DNA of 29,573 bases from Spirochaetaceae bacterium (GCA_031279965.1 JAITHM010000031.1:1-29573), one strand, 5' to 3'. Shown: positions 7,471 to 17,172, numbered from the stretch's first letter. A program made the numbers and translations. Notes: generated from the letters alone by a model not told the origin.

Positions 7471-8072
7471 ATATGCGGACGGCGTGCCTTGTGGTTTCTG
7501 TGATGCTGATCAGCGGTTGCACGGCCTGGCACGGAAAAATCAAGCTTATAGAAGGCAACTTTTATTTTTCGCGGGGGATGATGAATGAAGCAATTGCCGC
7601 ATATCTTGATGCGGAAACCGAAGCGTTTACCGCTCCGTATGCAAACTTTGCCCTGGGGGCGGCTTATCTTGTTCTTGAACAAACCGGCCCGGCGATTGAA
7701 CGCTTCACGCTGGCAGAAACATCGCTGCCGGCAGGGGCGGAGCACCGCGTCCTGCGCTACCGGATTCAGTTTAACCGTGCAGTTGCCCATTTTGAACGGG
7801 GCGAATTCCACGAAGCCGCCGCCGGATTTCGCGCAGCGCTTGAACTTGATAATTCGGCGCGTGACGCGAAACGGAATCTTGAGCTAAGCCTTATCTCGCT
7901 GCACCGTAAAAGTCAGATGCACGAAGTCCTTACCACCGGTACCGGCGCTGTCCGTGCCGGAAACAAAGAACGCGGCGAAATCATTTTTGATTATGTAAGA
8001 AGGCGTGAAACCGATAGATGGAAAAGCTGGGAATGGGCCGGCGAAAGCGCCGATACCGGGCCTGATTATTAA
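7467..8072 (+). CDS. TPR-containing lipoprotein
   Basis: A 201-residue protein with a lipoprotein signal: hydrophobic LVVSVMLISG followed by Cys18. Tetratricopeptide-like helices follow: one pair near 29-60 (RGMMNEAIAAYLDAE) and the clearest near 105-135 (FNRAVAHFERGEFHEAAAG), ending with DNSARDAKRNLELSL, a pattern also seen in Bat-type TPR proteins. It is probably membrane-anchored and scaffolds another protein; the partner is unknown. The GTG start at 7467 overlaps the yejF stop (GTGA); an ATG six bases later is an alternative. Translational coupling to yejF suggests co-expression, not necessarily a transport role. Confidence 0.8.
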   Translation: MNMRTACLVVSVMLISGCTAWHGKIKLIEGNFYFSRGMMNEAIAAYLDAETEAFTAPYANFALGAAYLVLEQTGPAIERFTLAETSLPAGAEHRVLRYRIQFNRAVAHFERGEFHEAAAGFRAALELDNSARDAKRNLELSLISLHRKSQMHEVLTTGTGAVRAGNKERGEIIFDYVRRRETDRWKSWEWAGESADTGPDY

Positions 8073-8114
8073 GCCGCCTACCAATTATCCGGTAAATTTA
8101 GTATTTTTGAGGGT

Positions 8115-10256
8115 ATGATGGTGCAGGTAACGCTGATAAAGAAGCCGGCAAAATGCAAAACGCCCGGAAGAGGGGGGGGGGCGTTCTGGCTGGCTGCCGT
8201 GGTGCTGTTTCTGGCGGCGGCTGGCCATGCGGCGGCGGCGGACAAAAAGATTACACTTACCGGTAACGCAAATTGGAATGGTAATATTTGGAAAGATATC
8301 TATGGCGCCGATACTACGGCGCCAACTGCCGCCGATAATATTGTTGGTATCGAAATTACCATGGGAAGCGGCGGCAACACAATCACATTAACCATTCCTG
8401 CTGGTGTAACTGCAGTATGCAATGATTTTAGTGCTACTGAGTTGGCGTCTTCTTTTATCAATAATACTACGAATATTGTAATCAATAGTGCTAACGGCTT
8501 GACGGTAGCAGGGAACTTTACCGGTAACACTAACTCCAACGCCACTACAAAGATTACGGTAAATTCAAATTCCAAGTTTATTGTCGAAGGAGACTTTACT
8601 GGGAACAATACGAATTTTTATGGGACGGGAGAGCTGGTTCTTGGGCCGGCTTCCAGCAGCAGTACCTTTGATTTTGCCCCCGGCCAACTCAATCTTCAAA
8701 GCTTAGCTACTGTTCGCATAAGGAATGGAGTTTACCAATTTCCAAATTCCTACTCTGGAGGGGGTAATGCTCAAAAATGTAAAATTGAGAATCTGATAGT
8801 TGATGCCGGCGCGGTGCTGGATCTTAACAGTTGTAACTATCTTGATATTGTTGGCAATATAGACGGCGCCGGCACGGTGAAGTTTGGCGCCGGCGGATAC
8901 TTTCAGTTAGCAGGCAACTTTCTTTCGTCAAGCCTTCAGATGGAAGATTTTCAAGGGAACGCCGCGATTATTTTTGTAGGGAGTAGTGGCATACAGACTA
9001 TAAATGCGTCAGCTTCGCAGCTTTTCCCCGAAATTCAAATTAATAACGGCAGTACGACTGTAAAGCTCACCGCAGGTTCTCAAATGAGGCTTTCAAGCCA
9101 TTTCAAGGTGCTGACTGGTAAATTTGCTGTAGACACATCACCTCCATCAAGCGCAACACCGGTTCCTGCTACGCCTGAAATTAAGTTTGTAGGACCCGGC
9201 CCCGCATCAGGCAACATTCAATTTGAATTGAGCTCCACCGGAAGTAATTATCAGTTTGGTGCGATAACAATTGCTATAGGAACCAAGACACTGGAATTCA
9301 AAGGATATACCGGCCCCGGCACCGGCACTTCCACAGCCCTTTATGCCTTTGGCGCTTACGGCGATATTAAGCTTGAAAGCGGAATCCTCGATATTAAAGA
9401 TGATGCTGTTTTGGCCACCTGCACAAATTTTATCCAGACTGGGGGACAGATTGTAAGTGGCATCGCTAGTAATAAATTTGCAATAAAAACATTTTATGGG
9501 GATATAGTGGCAGATTATATCTCTGGAGGAGCTCCGGTAAACGCGGTTCAACGTCTTTGGTTATGGTCTGGACGGTCGATTTATTGGGCAAGCGATTCTC
9601 AGTGGGTGCTTGAGGAGCTCGCCAGTTATGCCACAGACCCCAATGCTGTAATCAGTATTAGAAGTACAGACACTATTCAAACAATGAGTGGTTCTTATTA
9701 CTATGTAGAGAAGGGACAGGTCACACTGCGTGCCGAGAATGAGGTTCGGTTTAGAAAAAACTTTCAAATGAGCGATGCGGCTGGATCAACGCCTAATACA
9801 TCGCCCCTTACGATCATTGCCCAGACGATAACTATTGACTCTGGCGTAAAAATCAAAGCAAAGAATATTGTCCTTATGCCGGCGTCGCAGGGACGTGATC
9901 TGATAGTCGGCAACACACCCAGCGGCTACAGCGGCTACAACTATTTGCAGATTGGGCTGCCTGTCATAGGTGCGCTCGAGGCCATAGGTAGCGACTATGC
10001 AAACGTAACTATTGGCGGTGCGAATGTGGCATTTAACAACATGTATATTGGTTGTAACATGAATGCAGCTATCAATTTTTCTTCTTCGCTACAAGGTTAC
10101 AACCTTACGATAGAAAGTGATAATCCGGCCGGCGGCCTGCTCACGCTTCTTGACGGCAACAGCAATCCCATATCTCTCGCAGTCAATCGAAAATTGACGT
10201 TCAAACTCCCCAACAGGGATGTTGTTGTGATGGGGGGGGGGCTGCCCAGCAGATAA
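8115..10256 (+). CDS. N-terminal part of a giant exported beta-solenoid-like protein (cut at a G10 tract)
   Basis: As sequenced, 713 residues ending out of frame just after the second poly-G tract. A short basic leader with a G10 tract (8172-8181, Gly codons 20-22) comes before the signal peptide FWLAAVVLFLAAAGHAAA. The mature part is Asn/Thr/Gly/Ser-rich with short beta-strand repeats (TVAGNFTGNT, FIVEGDFTGNN), as in filamentous-haemagglutinin-like beta-helices. TTGAGGG at 8107-8113 is close to ATG 8115; ATG 8118 or GTG 8121 would be better spaced. The frame ends at 10254-10256. Coding continues without a gap in another frame from the G tract, so this and the next entry are one gene of about 2780 codons. 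Surface or periplasmic location is inferred; no outer-membrane barrel domain is seen. Confidence 0.8.
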   Translation: MMVQVTLIKKPAKCKTPGRGGGAFWLAAVVLFLAAAGHAAAADKKITLTGNANWNGNIWKDIYGADTTAPTAADNIVGIEITMGSGGNTITLTIPAGVTAVCNDFSATELASSFINNTTNIVINSANGLTVAGNFTGNTNSNATTKITVNSNSKFIVEGDFTGNNTNFYGTGELVLGPASSSSTFDFAPGQLNLQSLATVRIRNGVYQFPNSYSGGGNAQKCKIENLIVDAGAVLDLNSCNYLDIVGNIDGAGTVKFGAGGYFQLAGNFLSSSLQMEDFQGNAAIIFVGSSGIQTINASASQLFPEIQINNGSTTVKLTAGSQMRLSSHFKVLTGKFAVDTSPPSSATPVPATPEIKFVGPGPASGNIQFELSSTGSNYQFGAITIAIGTKTLEFKGYTGPGTGTSTALYAFGAYGDIKLESGILDIKDDAVLATCTNFIQTGGQIVSGIASNKFAIKTFYGDIVADYISGGAPVNAVQRLWLWSGRSIYWASDSQWVLEELASYATDPNAVISIRSTDTIQTMSGSYYYVEKGQVTLRAENEVRFRKNFQMSDAAGSTPNTSPLTIIAQTITIDSGVKIKAKNIVLMPASQGRDLIVGNTPSGYSGYNYLQIGLPVIGALEAIGSDYANVTIGGANVAFNNMYIGCNMNAAINFSSSLQGYNLTIESDNPAGGLLTLLDGNSNPISLAVNRKLTFKLPNRDVVVMGGGLPSR
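8172..8181 (+). repeat. G10 tract just upstream of the signal peptide codons
   Basis: Ten consecutive G encode Gly residues about 20 codons after the start of the giant exported protein. Any change not divisible by three would abolish the whole product before its signal peptide. In this sequence the tract is in the open phase. Confidence 0.9.
10232..10241 (+). repeat. G10 tract at the frame break of the giant gene
   Basis: The upstream frame reads VVVM then GGG and hits TAA at 10254. The downstream frame reads AAQQITADELVLN directly from base 10241 and stays open for about 6.2 kb. Eleven or eight G would join them; nine leads to a third frame that also stops soon. The break maps exactly to the tract. 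Confidence 0.9.
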
Positions 10257-13200
10257 CAGCTGACGAGCTTGTTCTTAACTGTGCTAATTTTGGAACCCTT
10301 ACTAGTCCGGTTAAAATAAAAACACTTAGGCTTGCGCCGGATGCCTCCACATTGAGCGGCAGCCTCTATCTTAAGTGCTATCCTCCCACCGGCTACACCA
10401 CTACCATTACCGGAGCTCTGAGCGCCGCACAGACAATAAAGATAGAAAACGATACTACTACAAATCTTACACAAAGTGCCGGTGGAAAATTAAGCGCCGG
10501 CACCGGAGTATTCCAAATAGGCGCGAGCTCAACTAACTTTGATCTGAGCGTTAGTGAAAATGAATTTTCTACGGTTGCTATTAAGACAGGTAACGGCAAC
10601 AATAGTGTTGTTAACAAATTCAAAAACAAAAAAGCAAGCAATGTAACATTTGCCGCGCACAGTTCAGGAAGCCAAATTGAATTTACTGAAACAGAAGGAA
10701 GTATTATTGTTGATGCAGTAGCAGATGCGATAACTAATTTTGGTGCTATTGACGGCATTACAACGAATGGAGGCAGTCTGGTGTTAACGTCAAACGCCAA
10801 CATTATACTAAAAAAAGATGTTTACACGGCATCAACAGCAACAACTGGAACTTATGGTTCTATGACGTTCGACGGGTTTGTACAGCTTGATAAACCAGGC
10901 GGTACTATTAATATTGGCTCTGCCAGTGGCGGCTCGAACCGTGTAATGCATTTTAAGAAGACCATCTCGTCAGCCGGCTCAACCATGACAAGCGCCGACA
11001 TCAGCGGTCATATCATCCAGTTTGATGATACAGTATCTAATATCACAAAGCTTACCATCAACCATGATGCAAGCGGGTATGTAACAACAGCGGCAACTTC
11101 GCTTGCCTTTACTAACATTGACGAGATTCTTCTTTCTGCCTTTACCTTTACTGAGGGTGGCAAAGATCTTGTTTTTCGTACCAGCAAACTTACCGGAAAC
11201 CCTAAAATAACTGCGAATAACATTTCGTATCTGCCCCAGGGTACAGGCAACATGCACTATGCCGGCACCTTGCCTGCTCCCGTCATCAACGATAACTATT
11301 TCCAGGCATTCACTTCCAATACAAGCGCTCCTCCTTATGTATCTGCACAAAAAATTACTCTGGGTGAAGCAGGTTATACTACGGGAAATATCAATATTTA
11401 CACGGTAGCGGGTGCAGAAATTCACCACGAGTTCATTACCGGTCAAGACGACATCGTTTCTTCCTCCGTTAAGACCGTAGAATTTCATGACAATTTTAAT
11501 TCTGGCATCACACCAAAGGATATAACGGTTAAAGCAAATGCCATTTACTTTAGGGGGGGGGCTATTTATGTGAGAGACTTTAACGCATACGTACGGCAGC
11601 AGGCACAACTTATGCCGGTTACTGGTACTTCCACACCAACTTCAACAACGATTACCGCTGGCCGAAATATTCTTTTTGACGGTGTTACTCTTAGCAGCGT
11701 TAAAAAAGGCGGAGATCTTGACAGGAATATAAGCCAGGATCTTACGCTCATAGCTGGTGAGCGTATTGATATATATGGCAATGTTAAAAATGACATAGCT
11801 CTTACATTGAATGGCCAGACTATTACGATGGGAACGGCTGCTGCAGCTGTAGCTGCGACAGATATATCGGAATTGAAATCTCTTACTATTACTCATACCG
11901 GAATAGCAGCGAATCATAATGTAACGATAAAATCTTCGCTGGCGCTTCAAGGAGCTTTAACGCACACAAACAATGATCCAACTCCTAAGATAATAATTTC
12001 CCCGGGTGCGGCGATTACCAGCGAGGATGGAAATATCAGTTTTACAAATGAGATTAATTGCGCCGGGCCGCTTACCATTGCAACAACAGCGAAAACCGCT
12101 GCTAGAACAATAACAATTAAGCAAATTACGGTGAATACTGCCGGCGATGCCGCTCTTACCCTGCGCGCAGCGAATTTCTCAAGCTATCTAGGCACTGTCA
12201 TCTTACAGGGTAACGTTGTTGTTAACCCCGCCGCCGCCGTTCCAAACGCATTAACAATAGAAGCCGGCAGCCTTACCATTGCAAGCACGGTCAGCCAAAT
12301 ATCTACCACTAACGGAAACATCAAATTTGCCGTTAACGGTCTTACAATAGCGGGGAGCCCCACAATAACGGCCACGACGGCATACGGATTTCAGATAACG
12401 CCGCTTACCCTCACTAAAACCGTCGCTTACGGCGATAATGTAAGCGGCGCAAGCGAAGATGTAAAATATGCAGCAACCTGGTCAGGCATAACCGCCGGGT
12501 ATTTTATTGTGGGTGATGCGGCGCATAATGCCGCTATCAGCATTTATACTGTTACCAATACAAATGCAGCTGTGGAATTTCGCAGTCTGCAAAAACTTAG
12601 CTTCAAGGGAGGCTATTCTTCAAATAATAAAAATTTGACCTGCTCGACAGGTTCGATAGCATTTCCTTCAGCGCCCACGGCAATCCATCTTGGAAGCGGC
12701 GACTTAATCGCCAATAAAAATATAACTTCAGAATATACCGGTCCTCAGGGTATTACCTTGACTGCAAACAACATTACGCTTGGCGCGGTAAATCCGGGCG
12801 GTGCCGCCACCACCAATCAGACGAAGTTACTAATAGATGTAACTACCAGTCTTATCCTTAACGGGGATATTTCTGCCCGCGGGGGTTTTGAGGTAAACGA
12901 TAGTGCTCCCTCCCCCAGTGGCGACGTTACGATCAACGGGAATGTTATTCAAACCAGTGATACCAATATTAAATTGATAGTCTCCGCCATTACTGTTTCC
13001 AGCGGGCCCGCGAACCTTTCCATCAATGCAGCTTCAACTCTAGGTACAGTTCCCAAGATAACGCTTACCAGTTCAATCAATGCCAATGGCAGGACTATCA
13101 ACCTCTCCGCCGGTGCAACAGGAACAATAGTATTCGACGGAACAAGCGCTCTTTTACTGGACAATGCAAACAAGGTTGTGCTTACAGGAAAGGTTGAACT

Positions 13201-16200
13201 TAATAACATGTCCGGTTTGTCCATTACCGCCGGAAATGACGTTGAGTTTTTGGGAGATGTTGCGCTGAGCGGCAATCTTACCATTACCGGAAATAACGTT
13301 ACATTCAACAAGTCTATCACCGATGATTCTACCATAACCGCTGTTCCCACACCGGCAAGCAGTGCGCCTGTTTGGCCTGGCACATCACCAGCATCTGGTA
13401 AAAAACTTGATGTTACCGCAAGCGGAACACTCAGCATCGAAAACATCTATCTGGGAAGTTTTTATCAAAGGGGGACAGGCGGACTTCATGTTGGCAAACA
13501 GAATGGCCTCTTGTCTCAAACTACAACTCTTGCCACACGCGCCGCAACGACATTTTTTGTCGCCGGCGATCTGATATTATACAGTGATACGATAATCTAT
13601 GACGGTTCACCAAAGACGCTGTTTGGCGGGGGCATTTTTTCAGAACCAAACAAAAACTGGAGTCTTACCATCCGCAACATAAACAGCAGCAGCGAAATAG
13701 AATTTTCAGGCAATCTTGGTAATAATACAACACAGCGGCTTGGAACAGTAATACTTGATGCGATGAAGATAAGCCATGCCGTTAATACAACGCAGCTTGG
13801 TGTTTTTGCAGAAAATATCGAATTTAAAAAAACAGCCGAAGCAGTAACACTTGCTTCAAACAGAGTTATTAATTGCTCGCTGCTGCTGGATGCCCTTACC
13901 GGTGCTTCCAATGGCGCTATTACAGTAACTGACAAAGAGACAGTGCACAGCGGGAACCTTATTTTGCAGCATGGTACGATGGATATTGAGGCAAGCTATA
14001 CGCTTGGCAACAGCGCTTCTGTAACAAAAGGCTTTATTGTTTCTGAATTTGCCTGCACACTCGACGCTTCTACCGAACTGATTATACAGAGCAGCTCTAC
14101 CGCCGTCAATTTCATCGTTGCTCCGAATCCGGGCGCGGCGCTCTACGCGCATCCGCTCTCAACAGTCAAGCTTGTAAACAACGCTAGTCCCGGCGAGATC
14201 ACCATCTCCAATCCGGCAACCTATAAACTGGGCAGCGTCGAACTTGCAGGCAGCTCTACGGTGTCTGCCGGAAGCGATCTTGTTGTACAAGGCGACTGGA
14301 CAGAACCGCAGAATACAACTCAATATTTTGACCCGCAAAACTACAGTGTCCGCTTTACAGGTTCAGCAACTCATCAAATTGTTACCATCACCGGTAATAC
14401 AGTCTGGAATAAGTTTCTTGTTGATAATAATCTTTCAGATTCATATATCTCAACACTCAAATTCTCAAACTATAACACTACAGGCGATACACACACGTTT
14501 AATGATATAACGGTACGAGGAACGCCAGCCAATCCCATCGAGCTTAATTGCATCAATTCGGTATCCCCGTCATATATCATCCCGCCGATGGCCCCTACCA
14601 CAGAATTCTGGGTGCTAACTGTTAGCTCGTCTGGGGGGAGCTATCTGTTTGAACATATAACTGTTTATCACAGTTATGCGGAGAATGCCATCACTGCGTC
14701 GCCTGTGCTGGTAACAACCGGAGCTATTGCTCCCTATTGGTCGGTTAACTGGAACACACAATTTTATTTTATTTTTAGTTTTAGCGAAGATTCAGACGGT
14801 GATGGCAGAATAGACCGCATTCGTATTCAGGCAACTTCGCCAATGTCAACAGCCGCACCGGCCCTTATCACCACCGCGAGCGGTTCCCCCATCCCAACAG
14901 GGCTAAAAATTGAGGTCAACGGCTATGCGGTAAAAAGTTATGAACTTGGCGGGACTGCCGCTCTGGGCGGTTGGCCATTCCTCTATGTGAATCTTGAGCA
15001 AAAAACTCAGGCGGATACAGATGCGCGCCCAACATGGAAGCTTATCAATAGTGGTGATGTTATTGATGTGATTTCGGGGCTTCAGTTTGGCATACCCGAT
15101 GCATTTAAAAACGGCTTCCCCACTGTTGATACTGCTCCCCCGCGTATCCTCTATTCTCTGGCTAACCCCAACGGCCAACTCTACATCCGCTTCTCAGAAG
15201 TGCTTGCCGGAACAGCGCCAGGCACCATCTCGGAAAGTTCCGTCAGCCCGCCGTTTACTTTTTCCAGCACAACCATAAACGGGAACAGCCTTACGGCACA
15301 GCTCTCTTCGGGCGGCACCACAGCAGCGCTCGTCCTGAATGACGCCCGTTACGATATAGCTTCGCTGGCAACTCTTACTGGGAGTGAACAAAATGACTGG
15401 CCCAGCTATCCGGCAGAACTTTCAGCGCGGATAAGGCCCAGCTATCCGGTCGATGCTGATTATTCTTCATACACAGAGATTGATATTTTTAGCTCGTCAT
15501 TCCCGGGAACTCTACCAACTTTGTCTTCGCTCTACGATAGCGCCGGCAAAATGAAAGTACAAGACTCTCCCACTGCCGCTGCTCCCTGGACGACGCAGCG
15601 GCGTGTCAGTGATCTGCTTATTCTTGCCCAGCCGGCCAGTGCGGCTGCGCTTACAGATTCGTTTTGGCCGAGCTCTGCCGTCAATCTTGCTTCCAATCCA
15701 GGCGCTCCTAACTCGCTTGTCAATCAATGGGATGGTTCGCAAACGCTCCTTCTTTCCCGCGACTGGTCAACAAAAGCAATTTTTGCCGAGCTTTCGCTGG
15801 AAGTACAAAATCAAAGCGCCCTGTCCACTCCTCCACTGTTGCTTTACGGACATGATGTAAGCTCTCAATTTCGCGGTAACGGGCTTTGGCTGCCGTCTTC
15901 CGGTATAACCGACAGCCGCTACGACCCGTTGTGCAATTTCGTACCAAACTTCTATAACCCGTCAAATATTGCCGGAACTATGCTGTCGACTGGCTTTAAC
16001 TACGACCTGGATGCACAAGGCCTCGGCTCAAAAAATGTCTTTGAATTTATCTTTAAGATTAATTCTGCCGCACCGGCGCTGTATGCCGTCCGCTTGGACA
16101 GCACCGCACCGGTCTGGTGGGAAGGATTGCGCACTTTTGCATTTAATTTGCGCGATCTTGAACGTCAACGCGGCGGTGTTTCCATTATGGATAATGTAAT

Positions 16201-16453
16201 TAACCCTATTACCGGAGGCGTAACGCGGCTCAGCTATGTGCTCGCCCGCCCAGGTCAGGTTACCATCAATATCTTTGGCATGGATGGCAATATAATCCGC
16301 ACCCTCTACCGGGGCAGCCGCGATGCCGGCGAACATTTTGCTGAATGGGACGGCCGGAACGGAAGCGGCAAGGCTGTTGCGCGGGGCATCTATTTTGTCC
16401 GCATTGTTGGCCCTGATCTTGACGAAATGCGAAAAATAATGGTTGTAAAATAG
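10241..16453 (+). CDS. C-terminal part of the giant exported protein, with FlgD-type Ig-like terminal domain
   Basis: About 2070 residues in the frame that continues from the G10 tract; there is no credible start codon of its own (the first TTG is at 10352). Beta-solenoid-like repeats with recurring LTANNITLG, ITGNNVTF and AGNDVEFLGDVAL segments fill most of it. A Ca-loop-like DSDGDGRIDRIRI lies near base 14800, followed by Ig-like segments (PPRILYSLANPNG). The last 70 residues are a FlgD-type Ig-like domain: PGQVTINIFGMDGNIIRTL, AGEHFAEWDGRN, GIYFVRIVG and terminal MVVK. Such domains end many exported proteins in Bacteroidetes and spirochaetes. A G9 tract at 11553-11561 adds another slippage point. 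The stop TAG shares its last base with the rsmE GTG. Function unknown; adhesin or envelope fibre is a guess. Confidence 0.8.
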   Translation, partial: AAQQITADELVLNCANFGTLTSPVKIKTLRLAPDASTLSGSLYLKCYPPTGYTTTITGALSAAQTIKIENDTTTNLTQSAGGKLSAGTGVFQIGASSTNFDLSVSENEFSTVAIKTGNGNNSVVNKFKNKKASNVTFAAHSSGSQIEFTETEGSIIVDAVADAITNFGAIDGITTNGGSLVLTSNANIILKKDVYTASTATTGTYGSMTFDGFVQLDKPGGTINIGSASGGSNRVMHFKKTISSAGSTMTSADISGHIIQFDDTVSNITKLTINHDASGYVTTAATSLAFTNIDEILLSAFTFTEGGKDLVFRTSKLTGNPKITANNISYLPQGTGNMHYAGTLPAPVINDNYFQAFTSNTSAPPYVSAQKITLGEAGYTTGNINIYTVAGAEIHHEFITGQDDIVSSSVKTVEFHDNFNSGITPKDITVKANAIYFRGGAIYVRDFNAYVRQQAQLMPVTGTSTPTSTTITAGRNILFDGVTLSSVKKGGDLDRNISQDLTLIAGERIDIYGNVKNDIALTLNGQTITMGTAAAAVAATDISELKSLTITHTGIAANHNVTIKSSLALQGALTHTNNDPTPKIIISPGAAITSEDGNISFTNEINCAGPLTIATTAKTAARTITIKQITVNTAGDAALTLRAANFSSYLGTVILQGNVVVNPAAAVPNALTIEAGSLTIASTVSQISTTNGNIKFAVNGLTIAGSPTITATTAYGFQITPLTLTKTVAYGDNVSGASEDVKYAATWSGITAGYFIVGDAAHNAAISIYTVTNTNAAVEFRSLQKLSFKGGYSSNNKNLTCSTGSIAFPSAPTAIHLGSGDLIANKNITSEYTGPQGITLTANNITLGAVNPGGAATTNQTKLLIDVTTSLILNGDISARGGFEVNDSAPSPSGDVTINGNVIQTSDTNIKLIVSAITVSSGPANLSINAASTLGTVPKITLTSSINANGRTINLSAGATGTIVFDGTSALLLDNANKVVLTGKVELNNMSGLSITAGNDVEFLGDVALSGNLTITGNNVTFNKSITDDSTITAVPTPASSAPVWPGTSPASGKKLDVTASGTLSIENIYLGSFYQRGTGGLHVGKQNGLLSQTTTLATRAATTFFVAGDLILYSDTIIYDGSPKTLFGGGIFSEPNKNWSLTIRNINSSSEIEFSGNLGNNTTQRLGTVILDAMKISHAVNTTQLGVFAENIEFKKTAEAVTLASNRVINCSLLLDALTGASNGAITVTDKETVHSGNLILQHGTMDIEASYTLGNSASVTKGFIVSEFACTLDASTELIIQSSSTAVNFIVAPNPGAALYAHPLSTVKLVNNASPGEITISNPATYKLGSVELAGSSTVSAGSDLVVQGDWTEPQNTTQYFDPQNYSVRFTGSATHQIVTITGNTVWNKFLVDNNLSDSYISTLKFSNYNTTGDTHTFNDITVRGTPANPIELNCINSVSPSYIIPPMAPTTEFWVLTVSSSGGSYLFEHITVYHSYAENAITASPVLVTTGAIAPYWSVNWNTQFYFIFSFSEDSDGDGRIDRIRIQATSPMSTAAPALITTASGSPIPTGLKIEVNGYAVKSYELGGTAALGGWPFLYVNLEQKTQADTDARPTWKLINSGDVIDVISGLQFGIPDAFKNGFPTVDTAPPRILYSLANPNGQLYIRFSEVLAGTAPGTISESSVSPPFTFSSTTINGNSLTAQLSSGGTTAALVLNDARYDIASLATLTGSEQNDWPSYPAELSARIRPSYPVDADYSSYTEIDIFSSSFPGTLPTLSSLYDSAGKMKVQDSPTAAAPWTTQRRVSDLLILAQPASAAALTDSFWPSSAVNLASNPGAPNSLVNQWDGSQTLLLSRDWSTKAIFAELSLEVQNQSALSTPPLLLYGHDVSSQFRGNGLWLPSSGITDSRYDPLCNFVPNFYNPSNIAGTMLSTGFNYDLDAQGLGSKNVFEFIFKINSAAPALYAVRLDSTAPVWWEGLRTFAFNLRDLERQRGGVSIMDNVINPITGGVTRLSYVLARPGQVTINIFGMDGNIIRTLYRGSRDAGEHFAEWDGRNGSGKAVARGIYFVRIVGPDLDEMRKIMVVK
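11553..11561 (+). repeat. G9 tract inside the giant gene
   Basis: Nine G in the codons AGG GGG GGG within FRGGAIYVRDF. In phase here. A one-base slip would truncate the protein before its C-terminal domain. Confidence 0.88.
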
Positions 16454-17172
16454 TGAATATTATTCTGCTGGAAAACGGTGAAACTACCCTTAGTCCGCGT
16501 GATCCGCGCGCTGTTCATCTTGTTAAAGTTCTTCGGAAAACGGCGGGAGAGAGCTTTTGCGCCGGCATTATCGGCGGACGGCGGGGCCGCGGTGTTATTA
16601 CCGCAATCAATGCCGGCGGTATCACGCTGGAACTTAATCTTGATGAAACGCCGCCGCCGCGCCTCCCCATCGAGATACTGCTTGGCTTTCCCCGTCCCAT
16701 TCAACTGCGCCGCATACTCGCTACGCTTTCCAGCGCCGGTGTCGCGGCAATCTCGCTCTTCGCCAGTGAACTTGGCGAAAAAAGTTACCGCTCCACCACC
16801 CTCTTACATGACGGCGGTGCACAGGCCGCGCTGCTTGACGGTGCAATTCAGGCGCGTGATACGAGCATCCCTGCGCTTTCGTTCTATACGAGCCTTAGCG
16901 CCGCCCTCGCTGTGCCACGCCCCGGCGGGCTTTTTACCGCCGCCGCCGACAATGTTGCCGCACAAGGAATCTTTGCCATTCCCCGTGCCGGCGGCTATGT
17001 CATTGCCATTGGCAGTGAACGCGGCTGGAGTGATAACGAGCGGGCGCTTCTTGGCAGTAACGGCTTCCCGCTGCTTTCGCTTGGCAGCCGCGCCCTGCGC
17101 ACAGAAACTGCCGCCGCCACAGCGGCCGTCATCACTGCCCTCGCCTATGAACGCGGCGGCTTACAGGGCTAA
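16453..17172 (+). CDS. rsmE: 16S rRNA (uracil-1498-N3)-methyltransferase RsmE
   Basis: SPOUT-class methyltransferase that methylates U1498 of 16S rRNA using S-adenosylmethionine. The 239 residues have a PUA-like N-terminus (AVHLVKVLRKTAGESF) and a knotted C-terminal domain with VIAIGSERGWSDNER, LLSLGSRALRTETAAATAA and LGFPRPIQLRRILATLSSAG. The SAM-loop motif is GSERGWS where the classical form is GPEGGFS; a GPERGWS variant is known in the family. The GTG start overlaps the TAG of the giant gene by one base, so translation is probably coupled. The 3' end overlaps the convergent htpG by 12 bases. An enzymatic role is well supported; the linkage to the giant surface gene looks incidental. Confidence 0.92.
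   Translation: MNIILLENGETTLSPRDPRAVHLVKVLRKTAGESFCAGIIGGRRGRGVITAINAGGITLELNLDETPPPRLPIEILLGFPRPIQLRRILATLSSAGVAAISLFASELGEKSYRSTTLLHDGGAQAALLDGAIQARDTSIPALSFYTSLSAALAVPRPGGLFTAAADNVAAQGIFAIPRAGGYVIAIGSERGWSDNERALLGSNGFPLLSLGSRALRTETAAATAAVITALAYERGGLQG

Noticed and set aside
10979..11608. Minus-strand frame of 209 codons inside the giant gene
   Set aside because: Low-complexity coding on the plus strand leaves many long antisense frames here; the translation has no recognisable family features and no ribosome site.
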